A stretch of DNA of 64,000 nucleotides from Georgenia satyanarayanai (GTDB lineage: Bacteria; Actinomycetota; Actinomycetes; Actinomycetales; Actinomycetaceae): assembly GCF_023715365.1 (NCBI RefSeq), contig NZ_JAMBNZ010000001.1, positions 1-64,000 of the forward strand, written 5' to 3'. Position numbers and translations under genes: made by a program. Positions 9,056 to 16,885 of the stretch are shown in pieces. Numbering within the stretch: position 1 is the stretch's first letter; the number at the start of each line of letters is the position of its first letter. Below the pieces are notes generated by a model, which saw only the letters and a program-made list of their open reading frames with translations, was not told the origin of the DNA and did not search any database.

Positions 9056-9651
9056 TGGACCGGGACCTCGGTGAACTCGGGCAGGGAGTCGCGCACCCGC
9101 AGGTCGAACGTCTCGACGTCGTCCTGCGGCGCCGCGTAAACGCCCCACCAGACGACGGTGTCACCGTTGACGGCCTTGAGCGCGGTGCTGTCGGCCGACC
9201 AGTCCTGCCCGGTGTCGCTGATGAGGGAGTACTCCTTGAGGTTCTCCCGGTCGATGAGCACAGGACGGAACTTGAAGGAGTTGTCCGGGTACATGTCGTA
9301 GACGGCCACCGGCTGGTCGGCGTCCGCACCGGCGGAGTTCGGGGTGAAGGCCAGCCGCAGCGTCATGACATCACCGTCGACCTCGAGGGGCAGCACGCCG
9401 ACCGTGACCTCGTCGTCGGTGCCCGGCAGCGTGTACGTCGCCTCCGCGACGATGTCGGCGGGGTCGAGCTCCAGCACGTCGGTCCCGCTCTCGGGTGCGG
9501 CGTCCTCGGTCGGTTCGCCGTCGGCCGTCCGCTCCTCCGCCGGAGGGGTGGTCACAGGACCGTCCCGGCTCGGCTCCTCCCCGCTGCAGGCCGTCAGTGC
9601 CAGGAGCAAGGCCAGCGTGGTCAGTCCTGCCGTCCGGCGCGTGCATGCCAT
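9052..9651 (-). CDS. Lipoprotein of unknown function
   Basis: A 199-residue lipoprotein with a clear signal peptide and lipobox (LLLALTACSGEE, lipidated Cys near residue 22), followed by a Pro, Thr and Glu-rich linker. The folded part (residues 55-195) is beta-rich with DPADIVAEATYTLPG and a VVWWGVYAAP motif, a form seen in actinobacterial secreted proteins, without known catalytic residues. It is the first gene of a two-gene operon with the OmpA-like protein. Confidence 0.78.
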   Translation of the reverse strand: MACTRRTAGLTTLALLLALTACSGEEPSRDGPVTTPPAEERTADGEPTEDAAPESGTDVLELDPADIVAEATYTLPGTDDEVTVGVLPLEVDGDVMTLRLAFTPNSAGADADQPVAVYDMYPDNSFKFRPVLIDRENLKEYSLISDTGQDWSADSTALKAVNGDTVVWWGVYAAPQDDVETFDLRVRDSLPEFTEVPVQ

Positions 9652-9750
9652 GTGGGTCTCCCCTTCGTCGGTGTGCGGTGATCGTAGCGACTGGCCCCCG
9701 CCTGGAGACTGCTGGCGAGCCGCGACGCCCGCCTCAACGGCGGAGGCTGT

Positions 9751-9780
9751 GCTCTAGCCCTTGCTCTAGCCCAGGGCTAG
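9751..9780. repeat. Direct repeats and palindrome CTAGCCC-A-GGGCTAG
   Basis: The ten-base unit GCTCTAGCCC occurs twice (9751 and 9763), and the second copy runs into a perfect 15-base palindrome, CTAGCCCAGGGCTAG (9766-9780), which includes the stop codon of the NmrA-like gene. It could serve as a weak terminator for that gene or as an operator for the lipoprotein gene upstream. No T tract follows. Confidence 0.45.
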
Positions 9781-10520
9781 CGAAGGTTGCCGTCCAGCCA
9801 CTCCTGGAAGGTCACCCTCCCCCGGGGTCCGTCGTCGGTCGGCAGCAACGACCCGTCCGTCATCGCCCGCCCCGCTCCCCCGGGCATCCGGACCGGCAGC
9901 ACCCGACGCCGCAGCCCGCGCGCCGCCGTCACCTGCCGGGCGAGGTCGACGATCTCGTGCACCTCTGGCCCCGCGAGGTCGGCCGCGCGCCGCTGTGGCT
10001 CCCCGGCGGCGACCTCGACGAGGTGCGCCGCCACCTCCGAGGCCGCCACCGGCTGCATCCGCATCCGCGGCACGACTGCCACCGGCCCGGGCACCCGGGA
10101 CAGCGTCTGGTCGACGAACTCGTGGAACTGGGTCGCCCGCAGCACCGTCGCGGGCAGCGGCCCCGACAGGACCTCCTCCTCCTGCCGCAGCTTGGCGCGG
10201 TAGTACCCGAGCGGGCACCGGTCGACACCGACGATCGACAGCAGCACGTGGTGCTGCACCCCGGCCCTCCGGCCCGCGGCCAGGAGGTTCCCGCTCGCGC
10301 GGACGAAGAACCGCTCAGCGGACCGCCGGGACAGCGTCGTCACGTTGCTGACGTCGACGACGGCGCCCACCCCGTCGAGCACGTCGTCCAGTCCCGCGCC
10401 GCTGGTCAGGTCCACGCCGCGCGAGCGAGCGACCACCACGGGCTCGTGCCCGGCGGCGGACACCGCCTCGACGACGTGCCTGCCGACCACGCCGGTCCCA
10501 CCGGCCACAGCGATCTTCAT
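9777..10520 (-). CDS. NAD(P)-binding NmrA/SDR-like reductase
   Basis: An atypical short-chain dehydrogenase of 247 residues. It opens with the dinucleotide-binding strand and loop MKIAVAGGTGVVGRHV and continues with VVVARSRGVDLTSG, VVDVSNVTT and the substrate-side RATQFHEFVDQ. The usual YxxxK pair appears as YYRAKL. An ATG at 10577 in the same frame is rejected because conservation begins at 10520. Such proteins reduce or sense NAD(P)H in stress responses. It diverges from the PEP-mutase-like gene. Confidence 0.85.
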   Translation of the reverse strand: MKIAVAGGTGVVGRHVVEAVSAAGHEPVVVARSRGVDLTSGAGLDDVLDGVGAVVDVSNVTTLSRRSAERFFVRASGNLLAAGRRAGVQHHVLLSIVGVDRCPLGYYRAKLRQEEEVLSGPLPATVLRATQFHEFVDQTLSRVPGPVAVVPRMRMQPVAASEVAAHLVEVAAGEPQRRAADLAGPEVHEIVDLARQVTAARGLRRRVLPVRMPGGAGRAMTDGSLLPTDDGPRGRVTFQEWLDGNLR

Positions 10521-10594
10521 GGCCAGATCGAAGCACACGACCGCCCGTCGGGAGCGGCCTTCCCACTCCTTCCCCACCCCAGTAGCGTGGCGAG

Positions 10595-11398
10595 ATGACC
10601 ACGGAGAGCTCGAACCAGCCCAGCACCTCGCCCGCCGACCGCGCCCGCACCCTGTCCGCCCTGCACGCGGCGCCCGAGATCCTGCGGGTGGTGAACATCT
10701 GGGACGTCGTCTCGGCGAAGGCGGTCCTCGCCCTGCCCGAGACCAAGGCCATCGCCACGGCCGGCCACTCGATCGCCGCGACCTTCGGCTACCCGGACGG
10801 CACCATCCCCTTCGATCTCACCCTCGACATGGTCGGCCGCATCGTCGCGGCCGCCGGTGACGTCCCGGTCACCGCCGACCTCGACGACGGCTACGAAGAC
10901 ACCGGCGAGACCACCCGCCGCGCGATCGGCGTCGGCATCGTCGGAGCCAACATGGAGGACCGCCTGCGCCCGCTCGCCGAGTCCGCGGCACGCGTGGCGG
11001 CCGTCGTCGCTGCCGGCGAGGCCGAGGGCGTGCCCTTCTCCCTCAACGCCCGCACCGACGCGATCGTGCGCGGCGGCGACCGCCCGATCGAGGAGTCCGT
11101 GGCCGACGCCATTGAGCGCGGCCGCGCCTACCTCGACGCCGGCGCCGACATCGTCTTCGTCCCCGGCGTCCTCAACGCCGACGTCACCCGCCAGCTCGTC
11201 GAGGGCATCGGCGAGCGCAAGGTCAGCGTCATCGGACTGCCCGGCGCGCTCACCGCCGCCGAGTACGAGGCCCTCGGCGTCGCCCGCATCTCCTACGGTC
11301 CCACCACCCAGCGCGTCGCGCTCACCGCGCTGCAGGACGTCGCCAAGAGCCTCTACGCCGACGGCGTCATCCCGCAGTCCACCCGCGTCCTCAACTAG
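10595..11398 (+). CDS. Isocitrate lyase/PEP mutase superfamily enzyme
   Basis: A 267-residue member of the PEP mutase/isocitrate lyase fold. Conserved metal and substrate loops are visible: TADLDDGYEDTGET near residue 92, then GANMEDR and FSLNARTDAIVRG; the C-terminus has ISYGPTTQRVALTALQDVAK. The isocitrate lyase KKCGH motif is absent, so it acts on another 2-oxo or phospho-compound. Two degraded fragments with strong similarity lie at 16.7 and 26.6 kb. The gene is divergent from the NmrA-like reductase, with 74 bases between starts. Confidence 0.87.
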   Translation: MTTESSNQPSTSPADRARTLSALHAAPEILRVVNIWDVVSAKAVLALPETKAIATAGHSIAATFGYPDGTIPFDLTLDMVGRIVAAAGDVPVTADLDDGYEDTGETTRRAIGVGIVGANMEDRLRPLAESAARVAAVVAAGEAEGVPFSLNARTDAIVRGGDRPIEESVADAIERGRAYLDAGADIVFVPGVLNADVTRQLVEGIGERKVSVIGLPGALTAAEYEALGVARISYGPTTQRVALTALQDVAKSLYADGVIPQSTRVLN

Positions 11399-11459
11399 GT
11401 GCCGTGCTCGCCCGGGCGTACCGGGCGGAGCCGCAGGTCGGCGTCGCGCGCCGCCGGCC

Positions 11460-11759
11460 CTACCGCGCGATCGCTCGTAGCGCGCTGAGATGCGCGTGGA
11501 AAGCCCGTCTGCCGTCAGGCGTCAGCCGCAACCACGTACGCGGCCGCTTGCCCACGTGCCCCTTGCGCACCGCGACGTAGCCGGCGCCCTCGAGGGTCGA
11601 GACCTGCTTGCTCAGGACGGAGTCACTCACCTCCACCGTGTCGCGAACCAGGGCGAACTCGGCCTCCTCCGCGGCGGCCAGTGCGGCGACGATAGAGAAC
11701 CGGACCGGCTGGTGAATGACGTCGTCCAGCCGGTGCCGCGGGTGCGGTTCGGCCGTCAC
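11460..11759 (-). CDS. Winged-helix transcriptional regulator
   Basis: A 99-residue winged HTH regulator. It starts at a GTG overlapping the stop of the membrane-protein gene (GTGA). The DNA-binding core runs from IHQPVRFSIVAALAAAEEAE to SDSVLSKQVSTLEGAGYVAV, followed by a basic wing (GKRPRTWLRLTPDGRRAF), typical of small MarR/PF13601-like regulators without an effector domain. It probably controls its own operon through the palindrome in the promoter near 12231-12264. Confidence 0.83.
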   Translation of the reverse strand: MTAEPHPRHRLDDVIHQPVRFSIVAALAAAEEAEFALVRDTVEVSDSVLSKQVSTLEGAGYVAVRKGHVGKRPRTWLRLTPDGRRAFHAHLSALRAIAR

Positions 11760-12199
11760 TGCCGGACTCCGGCGCGGATCTCCGCCCGTGCCCCGAGGAC
11801 CAGGGGCAGCGCCGTGACGATCCCGCCCGGGACCCAGAACGCAGGCTCCCCCCGCCACACGAGCAGGCCGAGGGTCATCAGCGCCGCGAAGAGCGCGCCC
11901 CAGCTCAACAGGGCGGCGGTCCAGCGGCGCCCGAGGCCCGCGCTCGTCACCCGGGATCCCGGCAGCAGGCCGGCCGACAGAGCTCCGACGCAGAGCGCGA
12001 AGACGAGGCTCATCGTCACGATCAGCGCCTCGTCGGTGCCTGCGACGCCGAGGCCGGTGGCGTACATGACGGTGAGGACCGCCATCCCGACGAGCCACGC
12101 GATGTAACGCCAGGCGTCCGCCGTGCGGACGGCGGCCCCGATCCGGTCGACGTCGGCGACGAGGCGGGCTGCTTCGCCGGGTGTAGGTACCTGTGACAT
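11756..12199 (-). CDS. Four-helix membrane protein, partner of the HTH regulator
   Basis: A 147-residue membrane protein with four hydrophobic segments (AWLVGMAVLTVMYATGL, LIVTMSLVFALCVGALSAGL, WTAALLSWGALFAALMTLGL and FWVPGGIVTALPLVLG). ATG 12199 has a GGAGG five bases upstream and is preferred over the GTG just before it. Pairing of a small wHTH with a short membrane protein is common in actinobacteria and in some cases the membrane protein sequesters the regulator; that is an inference here. Confidence 0.75.
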   Translation of the reverse strand: MSQVPTPGEAARLVADVDRIGAAVRTADAWRYIAWLVGMAVLTVMYATGLGVAGTDEALIVTMSLVFALCVGALSAGLLPGSRVTSAGLGRRWTAALLSWGALFAALMTLGLLVWRGEPAFWVPGGIVTALPLVLGARAEIRAGVRQ

Positions 12200-12230
12200 C
12201 ACGACCTCCGTCGGTCACGCACGCTGTGTG

Positions 12231-12264
12231 GTTCCACACTAGGAACAACTTTCCGATGCGTCAA
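12231..12264 (-). promoter_or_regulatory. Promoter with overlapping palindromic operator
   Basis: On the minus strand, TTGACG (12264-12259) and TAGTGT (12241-12236) are separated by exactly 17 bases and resemble a sigma-A type promoter. The -10 element is enclosed in the inverted repeat GTTCC-N6-GGAAC (12231-12246). The predicted transcription start would leave a leader of about 30 bases before ATG 12199. The palindrome placement suggests repression, most simply by the wHTH protein of the operon. Confidence 0.65.
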
Positions 12265-12296
12265 GTATTTTCCAACCTAGCCTCACCGCCAGTGCA

Positions 12297-12860
12297 CTAC
12301 CTCAAGGAGGGCATCAAGGCCGGCAGGGCAGCCGCAGCGCTCTCCGCAATCCCGAGGAGCTCGCGGGAGCTCCCGCCATCCTTGGCGCGGGAGGACATCC
12401 CGACCATCACCGCCATGAGGTAGTCGCCCAGGCGCTGCGGGTCGACGCCTTCCGAGACGTCCCCTTCGACCTGGCCGCGCGCGATCCGCTCGGCGACCCG
12501 CTGACGGATCGTCTCGCGCCGGGACCTCAGCCGCGGCTCACTCAGCATGAAACAACCGGGGGGCGATCCGGGAGCGGCCATGCCCTCGGCCGTGATGCGG
12601 AGCAGCTCCGTGACGCCCTCGTGCGCGGTGCGCCGCTCCAGCGCGCGGTCGACCTGCTCCGTGATGCGCTCGCTGTAGGAGGCGGCGGCGTCCTCGAAGA
12701 GCCGGTTCTTGTCACCGAAGGCGGCGTAGAGGCTCGGCGCACTGATGCCCATCTCCTGAGTCAGGCGCGAGACCGTTGTGCTCTCGTAGCCGTCGCTCCA
12801 GAAGCGCTCCATCGCGATGAGCAGCGCCTGGTCCTTGTCAAATGCTCGCGGTCTGCCCAT
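12297..12860 (-). CDS. TetR/AcrR family transcriptional regulator
   Basis: A TetR-family repressor of 187 residues. The HTH lies in the first 50 residues (GRPRAFDKDQALLIAMERFW, then TTVSRLTQEMGISAPSLYAAFGDKNRLF-type sequence). The C-terminal ligand domain contains GCFMLSEPRLRS and the LGDYLMAVMVGMS helix. A start nine bases upstream (MAV) is also possible. It is divergent from an SDR gene with 85 bases between the starts, which makes that gene the likely target. Confidence 0.87.
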   Translation of the reverse strand: MGRPRAFDKDQALLIAMERFWSDGYESTTVSRLTQEMGISAPSLYAAFGDKNRLFEDAAASYSERITEQVDRALERRTAHEGVTELLRITAEGMAAPGSPPGCFMLSEPRLRSRRETIRQRVAERIARGQVEGDVSEGVDPQRLGDYLMAVMVGMSSRAKDGGSSRELLGIAESAAAALPALMPSLR

Positions 12861-12871
12861 GACGGCCATTC

Positions 12872-12932
12872 TATAACGTCCGCTACGCAACGGTGCTACG
12901 CTCGCCCCTCCAAGTTGTATAGCGTGCACTAC
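12872..12932. promoter_or_regulatory. Repeated 15-mer in the TetR-SDR divergent promoter region
   Basis: TATAACGTCCGCTAC (12872-12886) and TATAGCGTGCACTAC (12918-12932) match at 12 of 15 positions, in direct orientation and 46 bases apart. They flank the starts of both divergent genes and are the best candidate TetR operators here. Their function is inferred from position only. Confidence 0.4.
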
Positions 12933-12945
12933 AGAAGGGTTCACC

Positions 12946-13653
12946 ATGGAGATCGCAGGATCGACAGCACTGGTCACAGGCGCCAACCGAGGGATCGGGG
13001 CGGAGTTCGTCCGTCAGCTCAAGGAGCGCGGCGCACGGAAGATCTACGCCGCCGCACGCCGGCCGGAGTCGGTGACGATCGACGGGGTCGAGGTGCTCAC
13101 CCTGGACGTCACCGACGCGGCCCAGATCCGCGTGGCTGCCCGCATCGCCGACGACGTCGACCTCCTGATCAACAACGCAGGTGTCAGCTCCGGCCAGCCC
13201 CTCCTCACCGGGGACCTCGCCGCCATCCGCCATGACATGGAGGTCAACCTCTTCGGTCCCTTGGCGATGGCACGCGCCTTTGCGCCTGTCCTCGCCGCCA
13301 ACGGCGGAGGGACGCTGCTCAACGTGCTCTCGGCCGCGGGGTGGTTCGTGGTCCCCGGCGCCACCGCCTACGGCATGACCAAGGCTGCGGCCTGGAACCT
13401 CACGGACGGGCTGCGCCTCGAGCTCGCCGGACAGGGGACGCACGTCGTGGGGCTGCAGATGGCCACCGTCGACACCGACATGACGAAGCACCTGGCGGTG
13501 GAGAAGTCACCCACCGACGTCGTCGTCTCCCGCGCACTGGACGGCATCGAGTCCGGCGCGAGCGAGGTGGTCGCCGACCGGCTCACCGCCGAGGTGAAGG
13601 CCGGGCTGGGGCTGGACGCCGCCGAGCGGTACGGGGCACTGCTCCCCGCGTAG
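12946..13653 (+). CDS. Short-chain dehydrogenase/reductase
   Basis: A classical SDR of 235 residues with all signature elements: TGANRGIG (residues 11-18), the NNAG motif (LLINNAGVS, near residue 78), a serine in NVLSAAGW, and YGMTK as the catalytic YxxxK. The substrate cannot be predicted. ATG 12946 follows the promoter region shared with the TetR regulator, so expression is probably induced by whatever ligand releases it. Confidence 0.92.
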   Translation: MEIAGSTALVTGANRGIGAEFVRQLKERGARKIYAAARRPESVTIDGVEVLTLDVTDAAQIRVAARIADDVDLLINNAGVSSGQPLLTGDLAAIRHDMEVNLFGPLAMARAFAPVLAANGGGTLLNVLSAAGWFVVPGATAYGMTKAAAWNLTDGLRLELAGQGTHVVGLQMATVDTDMTKHLAVEKSPTDVVVSRALDGIESGASEVVADRLTAEVKAGLGLDAAERYGALLPA

Positions 13654-13821
13654 GACCGCCCCGCGGACACTCCGGCGACCAAGTCTTGACGAGGACGCGC
13701 CGGTGACCGCGAGGCACTCGGACCTCCTGCACGGAAGCAGCTGGTGATGTCGGGACCGGCGCGCTCGACTCCACTGGCCCGTGCGCGATGAGTCCGGCGG
13801 ACGCGGCGGGTCTACCAGGAC

Positions 13822-14217
13822 ATGACCACCGCTCTCTTCGAGAACTCCACCGCCTTCGCCGGCTTCTCCGTCGACGACGTCGACGCCGCGAGCCGCTTCT
13901 ACCGGGACACCCTCGGCCTCACTGTCAGCGAGCCCGTCCAGCCCGGCGTCGTCTTCATCGACCTTCCCGGAGGTGCGCGCGTGCTCGCCTACGAGAAGGC
14001 TGACCACGTGCCCGCGACCTTCACCGTCCTCAACTTCCCAGTCACCGACCTCGAGGCCGCCGTCGCCGAGCTCGCTCGCCGCGGCGCCACCTTCGAGCGG
14101 TACGAGGGCACCCAGATGGAGACCGATGAGCGGGGTATCTTCCGCGGCGGCGGACCGCTCATCGCCTGGTTCACCGACCCGGCCGGCAACGTCATCTCCG
14201 TGATGGAGGACGCGTAG
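13822..14217 (+). CDS. VOC-family (glyoxalase-like) protein
   Basis: A 131-residue single VOC module built of two beta-alpha-beta3 units: FAGFSVDDVDAASRFYRDTL and FTVLNFPVTDLEAAVAELA. The C-terminal GGGPLIAWFTDPAGNVISVM carries the DPxGN signature. The first metal His of glyoxalase I is replaced (FAGFSV), so it may be a binding or resistance protein and not a lyase. It stands alone, 168 bases after the SDR gene, and converges with the NlpC/P60 gene. Confidence 0.88.
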   Translation: MTTALFENSTAFAGFSVDDVDAASRFYRDTLGLTVSEPVQPGVVFIDLPGGARVLAYEKADHVPATFTVLNFPVTDLEAAVAELARRGATFERYEGTQMETDERGIFRGGGPLIAWFTDPAGNVISVMEDA

Positions 14218-14291
14218 GCGGCCGGCTCGCCGCTGGACCAGGGGCACCGGGTCGTCCGCTCGGCCGTGGGAAGACGCCGACGGCGCACCGC

Positions 14292-15704
14292 CTACTCGCC
14301 GTGCCGGAGGATCTCGTCCCACTTGCTCGCGTCGTACGAGCTGACCCGGACCACTGACCCGGTGGCGGGCGCCTCGATGAGCTTGCCCTCCCCCACGTAG
14401 ATGCCGACGTGCTTCCACGTGCCGTCCTTCTGCCGCAGCAGCAGGTCCCCTGCCTGCGGCTCGGTGACGATCGTGAGGTCCGAGTCGTGGAGCCGAGCCA
14501 CTCCGTTGCCCGACGCCCCGCGTGCGATGGTGGCCCCGGCATCCTTGAACACCTGGTTGACGAGCCCGGAGCAGTCGAGGGAGCCGGTCTCCTCCTTCCT
14601 GCTCCACTCCCCGCCCAGCTCGTACTTCACACCGAGGTAGGCGTACGCGGCCGCCGCGATCCGGACGCCCGTGCCGGCGCCGGCGCCGGGTGTGGGCGCG
14701 GCCGTGATCTTCGGCAACGTGTAGCGGAGCAGCGGGTAGACGAGCGTCTCCTTGATGTCGTTGAGCGTCACCCAGTCGGCGTCGGTGAGGTTGTTCGCCG
14801 CCCACTGGTCCTTGAGCTTGCCGTACTTCCAGATCGGGATGTTGGTCAGCGGCTGCTTGTCCGGGTGGCGGCTGCCGAACACCGCCTGCGTCAGCGGGCC
14901 CGGCTGGCGCCAGCGTGCCGTGGGCTTGAGCCAGTTCGGGTAGTCGGCGTCGGTGGCCCCCTTGTCGACGATGAGCGTGAGCAGCAGCTTCAGCTCATCG
15001 GTCGAACCGGGAAGCGCGCTGATCTCGGCCTCGTGCTCGGTGAAGAAGGCCGCGGCGTTGGTCCCGACGTCGGTGCCGAGGCTCGGCGCCGGGCCGTCCG
15101 GGGCGACGACGTCGCCACCGGTCGCAGTTCCGGGCTCCGTCCCGCCGCGCTGCTGTGCCCGGTAGTCGCGAAGTGCGGGCTTCACGACGTCGCTGCGGAT
15201 CGTCGCCCACTCCTTGGCGAGGGCGTCGTCGCCCGGTGTCCCCGCGGGATCGAGCTTCCGGCCGCCGAGCTCCGGATGGAGCATGAAGAACGCCGTGTTG
15301 GTCAGCTTGTCGACGTCGTGGTTCCCGTCCTTGATCTCCCGGGTCACGGTCGCCAGGACCGGCCCCCGCGTCGCGACATCGAGCCAGAAGACACCCGTCG
15401 CGGCCGCCTCCGAGATTGCCGACGACGCCGCGTCCAGCAGGTCGTGCAACGGCGTGCGCTGGAGCCGCACCGGTGCCGCCGTCGGCGGTGCGACGATGCT
15501 CCGCGCGGCGAGCAGCTGGACGACCCCGCGGTTCCCCGCCGTACGCTGCGCCGTCAGCATGGACGCCGCGACGCCGACCTCCGTGTCCGGGCCGGGTACC
15601 GGAGTGGACGGGCGCCGCCCAGGACCGCCCGGCGCCTCACGCGGCCGACGAGCGCTCAGGGGCCCTGCTGTCTCGCGCACCGTCCCACGGTCGCAGGCCG
15701 TCAT
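14292..15704 (-). CDS. NlpC/P60 cysteine peptidase with injection-system-type N-terminus
   Basis: A protein of about 470 residues with no signal peptide. The C-terminal domain is an NlpC/P60 (C40) peptidase: nucleophile in GSLDCSGLVNQVF, the His in WKHVGIYVGEGKLIEAP, preceded by AYAYLGVKYELGG. The N-terminal part contains MLTAQRTAGNRGVVQLL, a form of the LQRTAGN-x-AV-x-LL motif found at the start of proteins loaded into extracellular contractile injection systems, and then VRLQR. A middle helical domain (residues 90-330) is unrecognised. The true start is unsure; the open frame reaches 15791. Confidence 0.75.
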   Translation of the reverse strand: MTACDRGTVRETAGPLSARRPREAPGGPGRRPSTPVPGPDTEVGVAASMLTAQRTAGNRGVVQLLAARSIVAPPTAAPVRLQRTPLHDLLDAASSAISEAAATGVFWLDVATRGPVLATVTREIKDGNHDVDKLTNTAFFMLHPELGGRKLDPAGTPGDDALAKEWATIRSDVVKPALRDYRAQQRGGTEPGTATGGDVVAPDGPAPSLGTDVGTNAAAFFTEHEAEISALPGSTDELKLLLTLIVDKGATDADYPNWLKPTARWRQPGPLTQAVFGSRHPDKQPLTNIPIWKYGKLKDQWAANNLTDADWVTLNDIKETLVYPLLRYTLPKITAAPTPGAGAGTGVRIAAAAYAYLGVKYELGGEWSRKEETGSLDCSGLVNQVFKDAGATIARGASGNGVARLHDSDLTIVTEPQAGDLLLRQKDGTWKHVGIYVGEGKLIEAPATGSVVRVSSYDASKWDEILRHGE

Positions 15705-15815
15705 GCCCGAGCGGGCGCCCGGCGGGACAGTCACGAGGGCACGCGAGCTGCCCGCTCGGGTAGGCCGGCGCCGCCACGAACCCGGCGCCAAACCGTCGTC
15801 GTCGGGTAGCGCGCC

Positions 15816-15892
15816 CTACATGACCTCAAGTCGAGCGCTTCCTTGTGGAGGTTCCCATCCTTCTCCCGCAGGACGTTGCCCGTGGTGGTGGT
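15816..15892 (-). pseudogene. Remnant of the 3' end of the XpaC-like gene
   Basis: Read on the minus strand this stretch resembles the last 25 codons of the gene at 29794-30582 (TTTGNVLREKDGNLHKEAL against TTTGNFLREKYGDLHRNAF), with a frame disruption before the stop. A larger copy lies at 26348-26602. No upstream part of the gene is present here. Confidence 0.75.
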
Positions 15893-15991
15893 CGTCGGAG
15901 GGGCGGGGCCCGTCATGCCTCCAACGTGATCGCACGAGGGTCCGACGGCGATCATCGGCGAGCGGCCGGGCGCACCCAGGTCACCAGATCG

Positions 15992-16399
15992 TCACCGTTC
16001 CGCAGGCGCTTCAGCGATGACGCCGGGGAGGTCACCGAATCTGGCCACAGCGTCACGGCTGAGCACCACGCGACCGGTCTGCGCAGCATGGGCGGCGATG
16101 ACCAGGTCGTGAGCTCCCCGGACCTTGCCCGACCGTCGCGTGTGGGCGATCAACCGTGCGTGGTGGGCCGCCGTCACCTCGGTGTAGTCGAGCACCTCGA
16201 TCGTCTCGGTGATGAGAGCCAGGGCGCGGGACCGTGCGGCGGCCCGCTCGACCGAGCCCGCAAGCTCGATGCCGGTCCGGTACTCCGCCACCGTGATCGC
16301 GGCTATCGCCAGCTCATCGTCGTCCAGCGCTACCTGATCAAGTCGCCCTCGCTCGTAGTCGATCAGGGCGTTGATGTCCAGGATCAGGCGTCTCGCCAC
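15992..16399 (-). CDS. vapC: VapC-type PIN-domain ribonuclease toxin (second module)
   Basis: A 135-residue PIN toxin with a GTG start. The four acidic active-site positions are visible: LILDINALIDYE (Asp 8), TVAEYRTGIE, GAHDLVIAAH and LSRDAVARFG. It overlaps the antitoxin by 16 bases. The C-terminal 50 residues are almost the same as a fragment at 7908-8088. The sequence differs from the first module's toxin, so the two probably do not cross-talk. Confidence 0.9.
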   Translation of the reverse strand: MARRLILDINALIDYERGRLDQVALDDDELAIAAITVAEYRTGIELAGSVERAAARSRALALITETIEVLDYTEVTAAHHARLIAHTRRSGKVRGAHDLVIAAHAAQTGRVVLSRDAVARFGDLPGVIAEAPAER

Positions 16400-16641
16400 G
16401 GGTCCGCCACCTCCTGGGCCAGACTGCCGACCGCCCCTGCGATATCGGCAGCGAAGCGGTCGTCGGGGGGCTCGGCCTGCGCGAGCGCCTCTCGCAGGTC
16501 GCGGCCGGTGCGGCGACGAGCCGGTCGGATCTCGGCGACCGGACGGTTGCCGCGGGTCACCGTCACCGCCTCCCCTGCCTCGACGGCATCGAGCAGTTCC
16601 GAGAACCGGCGCGATGCCTCCGTGGCGGTGACAGTGCGCAT
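16384..16641 (-). CDS. vapB: Phd/YefM-type antitoxin
   Basis: An 85-residue antitoxin with the Phd/YefM fold at the start: MRTVTATEASRRFSELLDAV, then AVTVTRGNRPVAEIRPA. The disordered C-terminus is acidic and would bind the PIN toxin. It is first in the operon, as usual for these modules. The intergenic region beyond its start contains a fragment of a PEP-mutase-like gene, so the promoter is probably short. Confidence 0.9.
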   Translation of the reverse strand: MRTVTATEASRRFSELLDAVEAGEAVTVTRGNRPVAEIRPARRRTGRDLREALAQAEPPDDRFAADIAGAVGSLAQEVADPWRDA

Positions 16642-16671
16642 GGCAGCAATTCTCTCTGATAATCAGATCAA

Positions 16672-16745
16672 GGGCATTCTCTCAACGCCCACACCGACGC
16701 CATCGTCCGAAGCCACCGACCGCCCCGTCGAGCACCGGCAATCCG
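16672..16745 (+). pseudogene. Internal fragment of a PEP-mutase-like gene
   Basis: The stretch around CTCAACGCCCACACCGACGC resembles 11043-11105 of the PEP-mutase-like gene (residues about 149-170, LNARTDAIVRGGDRPIEE) with scattered substitutions. Upstream and downstream sequence is unrelated and no complete frame exists. It is a relic of a related gene copy. Confidence 0.65.
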
Positions 16746-16885
16746 CACGGCACCGTTCACCTCGGGGATCGCGTGCTCTGCGCCGTCGTCGAGAACCTCC
16801 GAACCTGCTGGCGAGCTTTGACACCCGCACGGCCGCTGGCGATGCTCGAGGGACCTTCCGTATCCGTCCTTGAGAGGTGGCGCAC

